Notes under the pieces: model-generated | Told to the model about the DNA's origin: nothing | Databases searched by the model: none | The model's input: the letters and a program-made list of their open reading frames with translations, nothing else | Shown here: positions 62,878 to 64,000 of the stretch, piece by piece | How the letters are laid out: every line of letters begins with the position of its first letter | How positions within the stretch are numbered: position 1 is the stretch's first letter | Made by a program: the position numbers and the translations under genes | Origin: DASXUX01 sp036504595 | GTDB taxonomy: Bacteria; Planctomycetota; SZUA-567; H5-PLA8 | DNA length: 64,000 nt | Assembly (NCBI GenBank): GCA_036504595.1 | Contig: DASXUX010000040.1 | Location: 62,001-126,000, forward strand | Direction of reading: 5' to 3'

Positions 62878-63458
62878 GTTTCCTTTTTGCGAGTGAGGAT
62901 TCCGAACAGGAAGATGGACAGGATCGTCTCTGCGACGTTCTGTGGCGAGAGCTTCGGATCGCCAAAACGCACCATGCTGCGGATCATGCCCAGCAGCATG
63001 TCGGCAGACGTATACGCATCCGTTCCGGTAAACGCGCCATCTTTCTGGCCGTCGCGAATCACGCGCGCGAAGATCTTGACGGCATCCTGGCGGCTGGCCA
63101 AAAACGCGGCGCGCTTCTTGGACCAGGCGCCGCCCCATTCCTGAAGCATGACATGGAAGAAATCGCGATTGTGGCCAAAGTGCTCGGCCACGCACTCGAT
63201 CATTTGCCGCAAGCGAACTTGTGCGCTCTCCGTCCCGCGCGCCAGATCGCTCAAGCGGCTGTTCAAGTCCTCCAGCGAACTCAGGCAGATATCCGCATAC
63301 AGCTCTTCTTTATTGCGATAGAACCGGTAAATTGTGCCCTTGGCGACGCCGGCGGCTGACGCCACGTCGTCAATGAGAACCTCGTCGAACCGGCGGTGGC
63401 CGAAAAGCCTCGCCGCTGCTTTGCGTATAACCGGACGATGATCCTTCGCGACGCGCAC
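62859..63458 (-). CDS. TetR-family repressor of the efflux operon
   Basis: 199 residues, GTG start with GAGGAG upstream. The helix-turn-helix is typical: FDEVLIDDVASAAGVAKGTI followed by YRFYRNKEELYADI (about 24-57). The C-terminal domain binds an unknown ligand. A perfect 14-bp palindrome ACTGACCGGTCAGT lies 23 bp upstream. As first gene of the five-gene operon it probably represses its own promoter and that of the two pumps. Confidence 0.92.
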   Translation of the reverse strand: MRVAKDHRPVIRKAAARLFGHRRFDEVLIDDVASAAGVAKGTIYRFYRNKEELYADICLSSLEDLNSRLSDLARGTESAQVRLRQMIECVAEHFGHNRDFFHVMLQEWGGAWSKKRAAFLASRQDAVKIFARVIRDGQKDGAFTGTDAYTSADMLLGMIRSMVRFGDPKLSPQNVAETILSIFLFGILTRKKETADERR

Positions 63459-63480
63459 AGAAACTCCTCACGGATAATTG

Positions 63481-63494
63481 ACTGACCGGTCAGT
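63481..63494. promoter_or_regulatory. Probable TetR operator
   Basis: ACTGACCGGTCAGT is a perfect palindrome of the kind bound by AcrR/TetR regulators (TGACCGGTCA core), placed just ahead of the repressor gene. Confidence 0.75.
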
Positions 63495-63535
63495 TTACTT
63501 ACCACGCACGAGAGTGCATGTCAATGTTATGGTGG

Positions 63536-63600
63536 TCTGGTCGCTTGGTCGTCTGGTGGTCTGGTGGTCTGGTGTCTGGTGGTCTGGAGACTTGGAGTCT
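63536..63600. repeat. GGTCTGGTGGTCTGGT octamer array
   Basis: GGTCTGGT-type units repeat seven or eight times with small changes (TCGCTTGG, TCGTCTGG, TGGTCTGG). A TCTCCCC/TTCCCGTC stretch follows to 63680. No gene is seen between 63495 and 63682. Confidence 0.85.
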
Positions 63601-63682
63601 ACTGTTTGAGTGGGCTGCGCTTTAGCAGCGTGCTTCGCTGTTTCTCCCCTTCTCCCTTTCTTCCCGTCTCCCCGTCCTGCCG

Positions 63683-64000
63683 TTAGGCGCTTGCGACGCG
63701 GGCGGGCGGAACCTCTTCTTCCAGCGGTGGCAGAATAGATTTGGACGCCGGCATTTCAGGCTGAGCGGTGCTGCGCATCTCGTAACCGGGCTCAAGCGCC
63801 GGAAGTGTTTCTAATCCGCGATAGCGGCGCTCGACGTTAGCGCCGAGCTGTGTCGTGACCACATAGGGAATCGTGCCGGACTTGTCAGCGATCTCTTCGA
63901 CCGAAATGCGGTTCTCTGGCGTGCCGCCGATCAGAGTGACCAACTCGCCGACATCCGGCGGGCCCCCTGGGGCATTGGTCAGCGCCGTCACGTCGGCGAC
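63683..64000 (-). CDS. alr: Alanine racemase, C-terminal part only
   Basis: 105 codons at the window edge. VADVTALTNAPGG, DVGELVTLIGG..NRISVEEIADKSGTIPYVVTTQLGANVERRY matches the C-terminal beta-domain of Alr, where the usual text is VGDEVTLIG..ITAEEIAxxxGTIxYEVxCxLGxRVPRxY. The last 40 residues (LPALEPGYEMRS...PARVASA) go beyond the normal end. Alr makes D-alanine for peptidoglycan. Most of the gene lies beyond base 64000. Confidence 0.85.
   Translation of the reverse strand, partial: VADVTALTNAPGGPPDVGELVTLIGGTPENRISVEEIADKSGTIPYVVTTQLGANVERRYRGLETLPALEPGYEMRSTAQPEMPASKSILPPLEEEVPPARVASA

Overview
The window is about 64 kb of GC-rich bacterial chromosome with no rRNA, tRNA, CRISPR array or prophage that I can see. 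Gene content suggests Planctomycetota or a PVC-superphylum relative, and this is inference. The signs are many small membrane proteins opening with an RF/RPLFxLxLST-type helix, a GH127 glycosidase, WD40 and HEAT scaffold proteins, a transmembrane Hanks kinase, and Gram-negative exporters and porins. PaaK, a double-cubane-type reductase with its activator ATPase and related dehydratase-like proteins point to at least facultative anaerobic metabolism.

Layout. 1-9.7 kb: Ser/Thr kinase (cut by the window edge), ilvD, a methyltransferase/glycosyltransferase pair, a large membrane protein, ruvA-hypothetical-ruvB, and a decayed copy of the membrane protein. 9.8-20 kb: HEAT-repeat protein, MsbA-like ABC exporter, truD, pdxA, rhomboid protease, divergent thymidylate synthase. 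20-21 kb: a gene-free stretch built of about 187-bp tandem repeats with palindromes. 21-26.7 kb: a translationally coupled set of paralogous membrane proteins plus a WD40 protein, then a segmental duplication carrying two GGQ-domain release-factor-like genes around an Rhs remnant. 26.7-36.3 kb: YihY, porin, phenylacetate-CoA ligase with ACT protein, GH127, an HTH-nucleotidyltransferase/HEPN pair with twin operators, methyltransferase, ACT protein. 36.5-45 kb: Usp, NRAMP transporter, stand-alone MshEN protein, fused E1 alpha-beta dehydrogenase, secreted and membrane proteins, YhaM-like HD protein. 45.2-50.5 kb: a coupled operon of YjiM-like double-cubane reductase, two more HgdB/BcrB-like proteins, a methyltransferase and a YjiL-like activator. 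51-53.5 kb: deacetylase, methyltransferase, cupin. 53.5-63.5 kb: TetR-MFP-RND-MFP-RND efflux operon. 63.7 kb: the C-terminus of alanine racemase.

The most unusual property is the repeat load. Short tandem repeats (units mostly 7-8 bp) and hairpin-forming palindromes fill most gaps between genes. They also sit inside reading frames: a perfect 20-bp inverted repeat adds 16 in-frame codons to one dehydratase-like gene, and similar insertions lie in its neighbour and in the E1 fusion. Repeats also encode the ends of several proteins and part of a lipoprotein signal peptide. The best candidate for an undescribed biochemical system is the three-reductase, one-activator, one-methyltransferase operon at 45.2-50.5 kb. 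Several genes appear to be transcribed as leaderless mRNAs, with a -10 box 6-10 nt before the ATG and no Shine-Dalgarno sequence.
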